The notes beneath the pieces were generated by a model. That model did no database searches and had not been told where the DNA came from. It saw nothing but the letters and a program-made list of their open reading frames with translations. From Flavobacterium gilvum (GTDB taxonomy: Bacteria; Bacteroidota; Bacteroidia; Flavobacteriales; Flavobacteriaceae), in the NCBI RefSeq assembly GCF_001761465.1, contig NZ_CP017479.1, positions 2,852,001 through 2,916,000 of the forward strand: a DNA stretch of 64,000 nt, written 5' to 3'. The translations under genes and the position numbers were made by a program. Shown piece by piece: positions 51,774 through 60,676 of this stretch (position 1 is its first letter; the number at the start of each line of letters is the position of its first letter).

Positions 51774-52487
51774 ATGAAAAAATCAACTCTATTAATTTTT
51801 TTAAGCGTACTGTTTCTTTCAGTAACTGGAATTGCGCAAACCAAAATAAAAGGAAACGGAAAGGTAATTACCGAGAAAAGAACAACTGCGGGGTATGATG
51901 AAATAAGTGTTTCTGGTTTTTACGATGTGGTTTTGGTCTCTGGAACCGAAGGAGCAATAACAATTGAAGGTGAGGAAAATATTCTTCCTCATGTAAAAAT
52001 AGAAGTCAGCGGTAATGTATTGAAAATTTATAATGATAAAGTAAGCTTCGATACCAAAAAAGATGTTACTGTGACTGTACCTATTGAGCAAATAAATGCT
52101 CTAAGTTTATCTGGATCTGGTGATATTACAACGAAAACTTCAATTGTTTCCCCTGTATTTAAGGCTAAATTATCTGGTTCTGGTGATTTGACGTTAGATG
52201 TTAAAAACACCGATTTTGAAATTAATTTGAGCGGTTCAGGAGATATTGTTTTAAAAGGAAGTTCGGATAATTTTACTTCAAAAGTATCAGGTTCTGGGGA
52301 TATAGATGCAGTTAATTTATTAACTAAAAAAGCAAATGTAACCGTTTCTGGTTCTGGAGATATGAAATTGAATTGCAGTGAAAGCCTATATGCAAGAGTT
52401 TCGGGTTCAGGCGATATTGAATACAAAGGAAACCCTCAACAAAAAGACACAAAAGTGAGTGGCTCCGGTGATATTACAAAAATATAA
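51774..52487 (+). CDS. Head GIN domain protein (DUF2807), secreted
   Basis: 237 residues. The signal peptide ends near GIAQ (residue 22). GKVITEKRTTAGYDEISVSGFYDVVLVSG (shown in part as TAGYDEISVSGFYDVVL) is the DUF2807 start. From residue about 110 to the end, seven copies of the motif SGSGDI or a close variant recur every 17-23 residues, which gives a regular beta-helix. The protein has no catalytic residues that I can identify. It is 68 bp after the DUF4097-like gene and is probably the last gene of the sigma factor operon. Its frequent link to ECF sigma genes suggests an envelope stress or surface role (inference). Confidence 0.85.
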   Translation: MKKSTLLIFLSVLFLSVTGIAQTKIKGNGKVITEKRTTAGYDEISVSGFYDVVLVSGTEGAITIEGEENILPHVKIEVSGNVLKIYNDKVSFDTKKDVTVTVPIEQINALSLSGSGDITTKTSIVSPVFKAKLSGSGDLTLDVKNTDFEINLSGSGDIVLKGSSDNFTSKVSGSGDIDAVNLLTKKANVTVSGSGDMKLNCSESLYARVSGSGDIEYKGNPQQKDTKVSGSGDITKI

Positions 52488-52495
52488 ATAGAGTA

Positions 52496-52560
52496 ATTAG
52501 TGAATAGTCCTTAGTAATTAGAAAATTATAACACAAACTAAGGACTATTCACTATTCACC
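52496..52560. repeat. TAGTGAATAGTCCTTAG inverted repeat over the MFS stop codon
   Basis: The left arm 52496-52514 (word ATTAGTGAATAGTCCTTAG) pairs with the right arm 52538-52560. The right arm contains the stop codon and the last Gly-Glu codons of the Atg22-like MFS gene. It shares its core word with the repeat at 9272-9367. Confidence 0.8.
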
Positions 52561-53880
52561 AATTTCCTTCTTCGGAACTCTTTTCAAAAGAAAGATTCCA
52601 ATTATAAAAAATGCAGTCAGGAACACAATTGCCAATCTTGGGCTTCCGGTAATTTGGTCAATGGCACCATAAACACACATTCCAATTACAATTCCAATTT
52701 TTTCGGTTACATCATAAAAACTGAAAAAAGATGCTGTATCTTCCGTCTCAGGTAAAAGTTTGGAATATGTTGAACGAGACAAAGCCTGAATTCCTCCCAT
52801 AACAAGTCCTACCAATGCAGCCATTATATAAAACTGATTAGGAGTTTTTATAAAAAAAGCAGCCGAACAAAGTATTGCCCAAAAACAATTGATGACAATA
52901 AGTGTCGGTATGTTTCCGAATTTGGCAGATGCTTTTGAAGTTAAAATAGCTCCACAAATAGCGATAATCTGAATTAATAAAATACAGATTATCAGTCCGG
53001 TTTGGCTTTGGCTCGGAGATTCCCAAGCGATTTCTTGAGAACCAAAATAGGTTGCAATGAGCATTACGGTTTGAACAGCCATACTGTAGACAAAAAAGCT
53101 AGCCAAATATCTTTTTAACGGTATGTTGCTTTCTAATAATCCCCATACTTTTTTCAATTCCTTAAAACCATTGAATACAACAGCTTTTGTCACTTTTCTA
53201 GCTTCATTTTTGTTTCCTTTTGGCAAAAAATAATAAGTATATTGACTGAATAACATCCACCAGATTCCTACCATTACAAAGGAATATTTCATGGCTTTCA
53301 TTGCAGCTTCTCCTTTAGTACTTCCAGTTATTCCAAAAGTATCAGGCATCATTACCATAGCTAGATTTACAATTAGTAGAATCACACTTCCAATGTATCC
53401 AAGGGAATACCCTTTGGCACTTACGGCATCCTGTTGTTCGGTAAAAGCAATATCAGGTAAGTAAGAGTTATAAAAAACCAAACTTCCCCAAAAACCGATT
53501 AAACCAAAAAAGTAAAAAAACAATCCAACGTAGATATTTTCTAGGCTAAACCAATTGAGACCAATGCATGAAAGTGCTCCCATATAACAGAAAAATTTCA
53601 TGAAGGATTTTTTATTTCCAACATAATCGGCAATTCCAGATAATAATGGCGAAAAAAAAGCAACCATTAGGAATGCCGCTGCAGTAACAAAGCTTATCAA
53701 TGCCGAGTTTTTTAAATTCATTCCGAATACCTCAATATAATGATCTCTTCCAGAAAATAAAGCCTCATAAAATATTGGGAAAATGGCTGACGAAATAACC
53801 AACGGATATACCGAATTGGCCCAATCGTAAAATGCCCATGCGTTCAATAACTTTTTGCTTCCTTTTGCTAAATCTGCCAT
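52552..53880 (-). CDS. MFS transporter, Atg22/UMF1-like
   Basis: 442 residues with about 12 membrane helices. The start NAWAFYDWANSVYPLVISSAIFPIF contains AFYDWANSVY, the signature of the UMF1/Atg22-like MFS group. PLLSGIADYVGNKKSFM (loop 2-3), LPDIAFTEQQDAVSAKGYSLGYIGS and MGGIQALSRSTYSKLLPET are conserved stretches. Yeast Atg22 exports amino acids from the vacuole. The bacterial substrate is unknown. It converges with the sigma factor operon, the ends sharing an inverted repeat. Confidence 0.87.
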   Translation of the reverse strand: MADLAKGSKKLLNAWAFYDWANSVYPLVISSAIFPIFYEALFSGRDHYIEVFGMNLKNSALISFVTAAAFLMVAFFSPLLSGIADYVGNKKSFMKFFCYMGALSCIGLNWFSLENIYVGLFFYFFGLIGFWGSLVFYNSYLPDIAFTEQQDAVSAKGYSLGYIGSVILLIVNLAMVMMPDTFGITGSTKGEAAMKAMKYSFVMVGIWWMLFSQYTYYFLPKGNKNEARKVTKAVVFNGFKELKKVWGLLESNIPLKRYLASFFVYSMAVQTVMLIATYFGSQEIAWESPSQSQTGLIICILLIQIIAICGAILTSKASAKFGNIPTLIVINCFWAILCSAAFFIKTPNQFYIMAALVGLVMGGIQALSRSTYSKLLPETEDTASFFSFYDVTEKIGIVIGMCVYGAIDQITGSPRLAIVFLTAFFIIGIFLLKRVPKKEIGE

Positions 53881-53997
53881 GTTAGTTTTTTATTTGCGAA
53901 TTTATTTATTTTTTGATTGGAACAATAACAAATGACGTTTTTTCACAGATTAATTTTTTATTTTAAATTACTGAATCCATTCTTGAAATTAGATATT

Positions 53998-54026
53998 AAA
54001 AAAGCTACTCCTTTTGAGAATAGCTT
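53998..54026 (-). terminator. Terminator of the M48 peptidase gene
   Basis: On the minus strand the hairpin AAGCTA...TAGCTT, with an inner CTC/GAG pair, is followed by six T residues, starting about 38 nt after the stop codon. Confidence 0.65.
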
Positions 54027-54063
54027 GAAGAATTTTAAAATGTAATTTTTCTGAATCTGATAA

Positions 54064-54876
54064 TTATTTAGTAGCATTGACCTTGGCAGCAATCTCTTTT
54101 GCTTCAGGTATTAATTTTTGCAAATTGGCTATACGAGTAGCATCAGAAGGGTGTGTGCTAAAGAATTCTGATTGTGCAGCTCCACCGGATTGTGCAGCCA
54201 TCCTTTGCCAAAAAGCAATAGTCTCATCTGGATTAAATCCGGCAATAGTCATCAAAATTAGCCCCAATCTGTCGGCTTCGCTTTCATGGCTTCTGCTAAA
54301 AGGAAGCATTGCTCCTACTTCGGTTCCTAAACCATAATATTGTTGCCACATTTGCTGTTTTTCGGCACTTTGGCCTCCTGTAGCTACTGCAAGACCTACG
54401 GCACCAATTTGCTGTAGTTGTGCTGCACTCATCCTTTGTGCACCGTGATTTGCTATAGCGTGAGAAACTTCATGCCCCATAACTGTTGCTAATCCATTGT
54501 CGTCTTTGGTTATTGGTAAAATCCCCGAATACACAACGATTTTCCCTCCTGGCATACACCATGCATTTACATCTTTGCTATCGACCAAATTATATTCCCA
54601 TTGATACCCTTTCAAATATTCTGGTTTTCCTTTGTAATTCGCGTACTTTTCTGCTGCAGCTTTAATTCTTAATCCAACACTTTCTACTCTTTTGGCATCT
54701 GGTGTTCCTGTAATGACTTTATTGTCTTTCAAAAAAGTACCGTACTCCTGAAAAGAAGTAGCAAATAAATTATCGTTGGATACAAAATTAAGTTCTTTTT
54801 TACCTGTGATGGGATTGGATGCACAAGAGTAAACTAAATATGTTATTGCTATTCCAATGAAAAAAAACTTTTTCAT
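54064..54876 (-). CDS. M48 family metallopeptidase, lipoprotein
   Basis: 270 residues. The signal peptide ends in a lipobox (VYSCASNP, Cys near residue 18). The zinc site MGHEVSHAIANHGAQR lies near 137, and the third ligand Glu is in RSHESEADRLG near 198. PGGKIVVYSGIL near 109 and FFSTHPSDATRIANLQ near the C-terminus are typical of the LoiP/YcaL/BepA-like group. Such enzymes degrade misfolded outer membrane proteins in the periplasm. The zinc site is complete. The gene is monocistronic, with a terminator behind it. Confidence 0.93.
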   Translation of the reverse strand: MKKFFFIGIAITYLVYSCASNPITGKKELNFVSNDNLFATSFQEYGTFLKDNKVITGTPDAKRVESVGLRIKAAAEKYANYKGKPEYLKGYQWEYNLVDSKDVNAWCMPGGKIVVYSGILPITKDDNGLATVMGHEVSHAIANHGAQRMSAAQLQQIGAVGLAVATGGQSAEKQQMWQQYYGLGTEVGAMLPFSRSHESEADRLGLILMTIAGFNPDETIAFWQRMAAQSGGAAQSEFFSTHPSDATRIANLQKLIPEAKEIAAKVNATK

Positions 54877-54996
54877 AATCTTTAGGTTTAATTGTTTGAC
54901 ATAAAATTACGATTTTTTCTGTTTATTATTCTAAAAAAGAGATTCAAATCTACTCTATTGTTCTGATATTCAACAATAAACATTGCCTTATTAATT

Positions 54997-56904
54997 TTAA
55001 GATATTTTAAAAATTACAGCACTCAAAGGCGGAAGCTTTATAGGAGCAGAATATTCCTTTCCGTCATAAGGATCAATTTCTATCACAATTTTTTTATTGT
55101 TTTTCACTCCACTACCTCCAAAATCTGTACTGTCACTATTGAATATTTCTGTAAGTTTTCCTGATTTAGGCAATCCTATTCTATAATTTTCACGTACTAC
55201 TGGAGTAAAATTGAGAACAACTATCAAATCGTCTTTGGAATCGTTTCCTTTTCGGATGAAAGATAACACAGCCTGTTCGTGATCGGAGTAGTTAATCCAT
55301 TCAAATCCTTCTGGGCTGAATTGTTTTTCATACAAAGCCGGTTCTGTTTTGTATAATGAATTAAGTTTGGTAATTGTTGATTTTATTCCATTGTGAAAAG
55401 GATATTGCAATAAATGCCAATCCAAACTGTTTTGGAAATCCCATTCTCCACTTTGACCAAATTCAGAACCCATAAACAATAATTTTGTTCCGGGATGGGC
55501 AAACATATAGCTGTAAAGCAATCTTAAATTTGCAAATTTTTGCCACTCATCTCCAGGCATTCTTCCCGCAATCGATCTTTTGCCATACACCACTTCATCA
55601 TGTGAAAGCGGAAGCATGAAGTTCTCTGTATAGGTATATGTCATTGAAAATGTCAAGTCATTTTGATGGTATTTTCGATAGACTGGCTCTTTTTGAAAAT
55701 ATTCTAATGTATCGTGCATCCAACCCATCATCCACTTCATTCCAAAACCTAATCCACCGGCAAACGTAGGTCTGGATACCATCGGAAAAGAAGTGCTTTC
55801 TTCGGCGATTGTTTGCACACCTTCATAATTTGAATATACTGCTTCGTTAAAATCTTTCAAAAAACTTATCGTATCCAGGTTTTCTCTTCCTCCATAAAAA
55901 TTTGGTTCCCACTCACCATCATTTCTTGAATAATCTAGATAAAGCATTGAAGCAACAGCATCTACTCTAAGACCATCAATGTGATAATGATGTAGCCAAA
56001 AAAGCGCATTACTGATCAAAAAGGAGCGAACTTCATTTCGTCCATAATTGAAAACCAAACTTTTCCAATCTGGGTGATATCCCTTGCGGCGATCTGGGTG
56101 CTCAAATAAATTGGAACCATCAAAAAATCCTAAACCATGTGCATCTTCAGGAAAATGTGAAGGAACCCAATCCAAAATAACTCCGATGCCGGCTTGGTGC
56201 AATTTATCGACAAGCAGCATAAAATCCTGAGGATTTCCAAAACGGGAAGTTGGAGCAAAATAGCCTACCAATTGATAACCCCATGAAGGATCATAAGGAT
56301 ATTCCATAATTGGCATGAATTCGACATGTGTAAAGCCTGTTTCTTTTACATATTTTACAAGATCTTCGGCATACTCTTGATAAGTTAAAAAGCGATTTTC
56401 TTCTCCATGTCTTTTCCAAGAACCCAAATGAACTTCATAAACGGAATATGGTTTGTCCAAATCGTTGTGTTCTTTTCGGTTTTGCATCCATTTTTCGTCT
56501 TTCCAATTGTAATCCAGATCCCAAATAACCGAAGCGGTATGTGGAGGCTTTTCGCAGTAAAAGGCAAATGGATCAGCTTTTTCTGTGATTACTCCCCCGT
56601 TGTTGGATTGAATTTTGTATTTATAAGTTGTTCCTTGTTCGATTCCGGGAATAAATCCTTCCCAAATACCAGATGAATCCCATCTTACTTGCAATTGATG
56701 TTCTCCCTGAATCCAGTAATTAAAATCTCCAACTACAGAAACCGTTCTTGCTGATGGTGCCCATACGGCAAAATATACTCCTTTTACACCATCAACTTCT
56801 ATGGGATGTGCACCTAGTTTTTCGTATAGTCTAAAATGTTTTCCTGCTTTGAATAAATCGATGTCAAAATCCGTAAAAAGCGAATAGGTTTGTACTTTGT
56901 TCAT
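54997..56904 (-). CDS. glgB: 1,4-alpha-glucan branching enzyme
   Basis: 635 residues, GH13. The N-terminal CBM48 (about 30-125) starts YEKLGAHPIEVDGVKGVYFAVWAPSA (in part GVKGVYFAVWAPSARTV). The barrel carries the nucleophile Asp in HIDGLRVDAVASMLY near 308, the acid Glu in TIAEESTSFP near 357 and LPLSHDEVVYGK near 428. It cuts and re-joins alpha-1,4 chains to make alpha-1,6 branches. It is the last gene of the glycogen operon, 31 bp after the maltokinase gene. It serves both the GlgA product and the GlgE product. Confidence 0.96.
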   Translation of the reverse strand: MNKVQTYSLFTDFDIDLFKAGKHFRLYEKLGAHPIEVDGVKGVYFAVWAPSARTVSVVGDFNYWIQGEHQLQVRWDSSGIWEGFIPGIEQGTTYKYKIQSNNGGVITEKADPFAFYCEKPPHTASVIWDLDYNWKDEKWMQNRKEHNDLDKPYSVYEVHLGSWKRHGEENRFLTYQEYAEDLVKYVKETGFTHVEFMPIMEYPYDPSWGYQLVGYFAPTSRFGNPQDFMLLVDKLHQAGIGVILDWVPSHFPEDAHGLGFFDGSNLFEHPDRRKGYHPDWKSLVFNYGRNEVRSFLISNALFWLHHYHIDGLRVDAVASMLYLDYSRNDGEWEPNFYGGRENLDTISFLKDFNEAVYSNYEGVQTIAEESTSFPMVSRPTFAGGLGFGMKWMMGWMHDTLEYFQKEPVYRKYHQNDLTFSMTYTYTENFMLPLSHDEVVYGKRSIAGRMPGDEWQKFANLRLLYSYMFAHPGTKLLFMGSEFGQSGEWDFQNSLDWHLLQYPFHNGIKSTITKLNSLYKTEPALYEKQFSPEGFEWINYSDHEQAVLSFIRKGNDSKDDLIVVLNFTPVVRENYRIGLPKSGKLTEIFNSDSTDFGGSGVKNNKKIVIEIDPYDGKEYSAPIKLPPLSAVIFKIS

Positions 56905-56935
56905 TTTTTGTTTTTTATTTTCTTCTAAAATGTAA

Positions 56936-58573
56936 TTAGTTAGCTTTGTTAAACCCCATTATACTGGCAATTCCAGTCAAGGGAATTACGGACCACCTTG
57001 GTCTGGAATTCAATTCATAACCCAATTCGTAAATAGCTTTTTCTAAAAGGCAATATTTTAATAAAAAGTCAATTTCTTTTTGATAACCAATATTCAGATT
57101 GCCAGATTGTGCCACTTCGGTATAGGTGTTCAAAAAGACACCCACGAAATATTTATATAAAATTTCTCCAGCGTGAAAAAGTTCATTTTGTGAATACGGA
57201 TATTTATCGTTGCTGTTGAAGATTGTTGCGTAAATCGCATAATGAAAAGAACGAAACATTCCGGCTACATCTTTTAGCGGAGGCTGTTTTACTTTTCTGT
57301 CCCTAATGGTACTTTCTGGTTCTCCTTCGAAATCAAGAATCCAAAAATCGTCTCCATTGACTAAAACCTGTCCCAAATGATAATCTCCATGAATACGAAT
57401 TCGCTCCGATTTCATCTGTGTCCAATCAAATTGAATAAACGCTTTTCGAATTTCTTTTTTATGATCCAAAAACTGATTGGCGAGCTCCAGTTCTAATCCA
57501 TCCAGCTTGTGTAAATTATTTTCCAGAATATTGAGACGGTTCTGAAACTGATACGTTAATCTGTTTTTTAGCCAAACTGAATAATCACCATTGTAGGTAA
57601 GCGGCGTAAAAGCCGTTTCATGGATGTCGCTGCCCAATGCGATGTGCATTTCGGCAGTTCGGGTTGCCAGTTTTTGAATTCTTAAAAAAATGCTTAATCC
57701 TGCCCAATCAATAATTTCATGGGGTACATTGTTTAATTGTAATCTGTGGAAAAGTGCTATGTCCGGAAGTTTATTAATAGCGATTTTTTTTGTTTTTAAA
57801 TTGTCAAAAATTCGATCCACTTCTTCGAGCATATACTTCCATGCATCACCTTGATTTGGAACTAATTCCTGCATTAACCCTAGTGTAATATTCCCATCCG
57901 AAGACTCAATGCTCATGCTTCCTGTATAAGCCGGCGAATGTTTAAAATTCATTCGTTCTGTTAAAAAACGGCTTATTTCATAATCGGGATTCATGTTGAT
58001 GTAAATCCTTCTGAAAATTTTCAGAACCAATTTTTCATTGTAAATAATCGAAGTATTGCTTTGTTCTACGCCCATAAAACGGGAAGAAATATACTCTTTG
58101 TCATGCAATACTTTTCCTTTATGGAATTTCACATTTGATTCTTCATGTTTTTTGGAATGAATGATTTTCTCAAAAAGTAATTTCCTAAAATCTTCCTGAT
58201 GCAATGCATCCACAAGGTATCCCTCTTTTTCGTCCATGATGACCGGAGCAATAACGGTATTGGTATCCAAATCTTCTTCAGACATAAATGCCAATGGCAT
58301 AAAATAATGCTGATAAAAAGCTTCTTTAAAATTTACTTCTAACAAAACTCCGTAATATGTATTGTCGTTTGAACTTATTTTAAAAGAATGTACAATTTCA
58401 ATATATTTCAGGGTGCTGGCTTTTCCTCCATACCATCTTTTATTGATAATGTAATTTTCTAAAATATCAGTGGCAAAAATTTTAATAAAATTTTCGTCTT
58501 CAAGCGCATTATCCCAACTTGTGTGAAATACAAGAGGGTCTTTATACTCGGCTTCGTTAATTTTTTCAGCCAT
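56936..58573 (-). CDS. Maltokinase-like protein
   Basis: 545 residues. The N-terminal cap (about 25-200) has INKRWYGGKASTLKYIEIV and VLKIFRRIYINMNPDYEISRFLTE. The kinase-like C-lobe has the catalytic loop IRIHGDYHLGQVL near 395 and the metal-binding WILDFEGEPEST near 413, both signatures of maltokinases. It should phosphorylate maltose to alpha-maltose-1-phosphate with ATP, the donor for GlgE, whose gene overlaps it by one base (TAATG). In many bacteria this domain is fused to trehalose synthase; here it is free-standing and no trehalose synthase lies in the window. Confidence 0.88.
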   Translation of the reverse strand: MAEKINEAEYKDPLVFHTSWDNALEDENFIKIFATDILENYIINKRWYGGKASTLKYIEIVHSFKISSNDNTYYGVLLEVNFKEAFYQHYFMPLAFMSEEDLDTNTVIAPVIMDEKEGYLVDALHQEDFRKLLFEKIIHSKKHEESNVKFHKGKVLHDKEYISSRFMGVEQSNTSIIYNEKLVLKIFRRIYINMNPDYEISRFLTERMNFKHSPAYTGSMSIESSDGNITLGLMQELVPNQGDAWKYMLEEVDRIFDNLKTKKIAINKLPDIALFHRLQLNNVPHEIIDWAGLSIFLRIQKLATRTAEMHIALGSDIHETAFTPLTYNGDYSVWLKNRLTYQFQNRLNILENNLHKLDGLELELANQFLDHKKEIRKAFIQFDWTQMKSERIRIHGDYHLGQVLVNGDDFWILDFEGEPESTIRDRKVKQPPLKDVAGMFRSFHYAIYATIFNSNDKYPYSQNELFHAGEILYKYFVGVFLNTYTEVAQSGNLNIGYQKEIDFLLKYCLLEKAIYELGYELNSRPRWSVIPLTGIASIMGFNKAN

Positions 58574-60507
58574 TATTTATGAATTTTAAATAAGTGAAAA
58601 GGCAATTCAGGAGAAAGTTCTACATAATTCCATTCGTTATCCCATGCATAGGTGTTTCCGGTTATCAAATCGGTAATTTGAATGTTTTGAGTACCAATTT
58701 TTTCAATTGGAAGTTTCACCATTGCCCTTCCGGTATGATGTGCATCCAAACTAACAACCATTAAAGTCTCATCTTGTTTTTCGTCATCAAATTTATAATA
58801 GGCAATTATCTGTTCATTGTTTGTCTCACAAAAAGCAATATTATTAGTTTGCTGTAATGAAGAATGTTCCTTACGGAGTATGTTGATTTTTTTGATAAGA
58901 GCAATTAATTTATTTTGAATGTTCCAGTCCCATTTGTAACATTGATACTTTTCAGAGTGCAGATATTCTTCTTTTCCCTGTGCCATTGGAGTACTAATCA
59001 TGTATTCGAAAACAGGGCCATAAATCCCAACATTGGAACTTAAAGTTGCTGCCAGAAAATATTTTTGCAAATGAATAGACTCGTTTCCATTTTGCAATGC
59101 AAAAGGATTTATGTCTGGTGTATTGGGCCAAAAATTAGGTCTGTAAAATTCTTTTTGTTCTGTTTGAGTCAATTCCTCCACATATTCGGTCAATTCTTTC
59201 TTGGTATTTCTCCATGTAAAATAAGTGTAAGATTGACTAAAACCTTGTTTTGCCAACTCATTCATTATTTTTGGACGCGTAAATGCTTCTGCCAAAAACA
59301 AAACATTTGGATGTTTCTTTTTGACTTCGGCGATAAGCCAACCCCAAAAATAAAATGGTTTGGTATGAGGATTGTCTACTCTGAAAATTTGAATATCACA
59401 TTCTTCAATCCAAAATAAGGCAACATCCAGTAATTCCTTCCAAAGATTTTTCCAATCTGAGGTCTCAAAATAGATTGGCTGAATGTCTTGGTATTTTTTT
59501 GGAGGATTTTCGGCGTATTGAACGGTTCCGTCTGGTCTCCATTTAAACCACTGCGGAAAATCCTTCACATACGGATGATCTGGCGCCGCCTGCAATGCGT
59601 AATCCATTGCGACTTCGATTCCCAGATTTTTTGCTTTTTGTACCAATTCTTTAAAATCCTCAATAGTTCCCAATTCGGGATGTGTAGATTTGTGTCCTCC
59701 ATATTGAGAACCAATTCCCCAAGGCGAACCTACATCACCCCATTCTGCGTTTGTAGCGTTATTTTTCCCTTTTCGGTTTACTTCACCAATCGGATGAATA
59801 GGAGGAAAATAAAGTGTATCAAATCCCATATCGGCAACTCTGGAAAGTAATCGTTCACAGTCTTTGAAAGTACCATGTTTTCCATCTTCGGCAGATGCAG
59901 AACGTGGAAAAAATTCATACCAGGTACTGAATAAGGCTTTTTTTCTATCAACATATATTTCCAATTCAATTGATTTATTTTCTAAAAAGCGAATTGGGTA
60001 TTTTTTGAAAATATGAAATAGTCTTTCTGATTTTGTTTCTCTAACGGCATTATCATATTCATGCTCAGTCGTAAAATAATAAATTAACTGATTCAGATAT
60101 TCATTATCAGCTCCGTCGACCAAATTCAAAATAGCTCGAACATATTCTGCACCTTCCAATAATTCGGATTTAACGTATTGATTGTCATTGATTTTTCGTT
60201 CGGTACCATGTTGCCAGTTCAAAGCATAATCGACCCATCCTTCAACAAAATAGGTGTATTTCCCTTGTTTGTCAACTTGGAATTCGGCAAACCATTCATC
60301 ATTGTGAGTGGGAGTCATTCGAACTTCCCTCCATTCATTTTCGGATTCGTGCTTAAATTTGACACAAGATTCCACAACATCATGTCCATCTGAAAAAACT
60401 TCAGCGGTAACAACTACTTTTTGGCCAACAATTCTTTTAATGGCAAAGTTGCCTCCATTAAGCTGGGGCAAAACATTTTCTATAATAATACGGGTTTGAT
60501 TCTGCAT
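58573..60507 (-). CDS. glgE: Alpha-1,4-glucan:maltose-1-phosphate maltosyltransferase
   Basis: 644 residues from the ATG at 60507. A frame extension to 60528 adds seven residues but is less likely, because MQNQTRIIIENVLPQLNGG is the usual family start. GH13 family with the GlgE N-terminal domain (about 1-190). Conserved parts are YFPPIHPIGEVNRKGKNN, DYALQAAPDHPYVKDFPQWF, the nucleophile Asp in IFRVDNPHTKPF near 385 and the acid Glu in LFLAEAFTRPK near 415. It transfers maltosyl units from maltose-1-phosphate to glucan ends. It lies between glgC and the maltokinase gene in the glycogen operon. Confidence 0.94.
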   Translation of the reverse strand: MQNQTRIIIENVLPQLNGGNFAIKRIVGQKVVVTAEVFSDGHDVVESCVKFKHESENEWREVRMTPTHNDEWFAEFQVDKQGKYTYFVEGWVDYALNWQHGTERKINDNQYVKSELLEGAEYVRAILNLVDGADNEYLNQLIYYFTTEHEYDNAVRETKSERLFHIFKKYPIRFLENKSIELEIYVDRKKALFSTWYEFFPRSASAEDGKHGTFKDCERLLSRVADMGFDTLYFPPIHPIGEVNRKGKNNATNAEWGDVGSPWGIGSQYGGHKSTHPELGTIEDFKELVQKAKNLGIEVAMDYALQAAPDHPYVKDFPQWFKWRPDGTVQYAENPPKKYQDIQPIYFETSDWKNLWKELLDVALFWIEECDIQIFRVDNPHTKPFYFWGWLIAEVKKKHPNVLFLAEAFTRPKIMNELAKQGFSQSYTYFTWRNTKKELTEYVEELTQTEQKEFYRPNFWPNTPDINPFALQNGNESIHLQKYFLAATLSSNVGIYGPVFEYMISTPMAQGKEEYLHSEKYQCYKWDWNIQNKLIALIKKINILRKEHSSLQQTNNIAFCETNNEQIIAYYKFDDEKQDETLMVVSLDAHHTGRAMVKLPIEKIGTQNIQITDLITGNTYAWDNEWNYVELSPELPFHLFKIHK

Positions 60508-60600
60508 AGCATGAGTTAAATAGAACATGTAATTTAGTAAATATTACTCTTTTAAGGAATTAAATTATTAAAAAATAAGTATCCAAAAAAGATAAAAATT

Positions 60601-60644
60601 ACACCAAATTAAAACCACATTAAATGGGTTTTTATATTTGGTGT
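60601..60644 (-). terminator. Hairpin between glgC and glgE
   Basis: ACACCAAATTAAAACC and GGTTTTTATATTTGGTGT form an imperfect stem of about 15 pairs in the 169-bp gap. On the minus strand the stem is followed by TAATTTTTAT. It may be a partial terminator or processing site that separates glgA-glgC from the GlgE branch. Confidence 0.5.
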
Positions 60645-60676
60645 ATTGTTTTTCAAAAGTTCTTTAAAGTTAATTA

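Noticed and set aside
51774..52487. Repeats in the head GIN gene as a DNA-level tandem array
   Set aside because: The SGSGDI codons vary in third positions and in spacing, so the repetition is a property of the protein rather than a recent DNA array.
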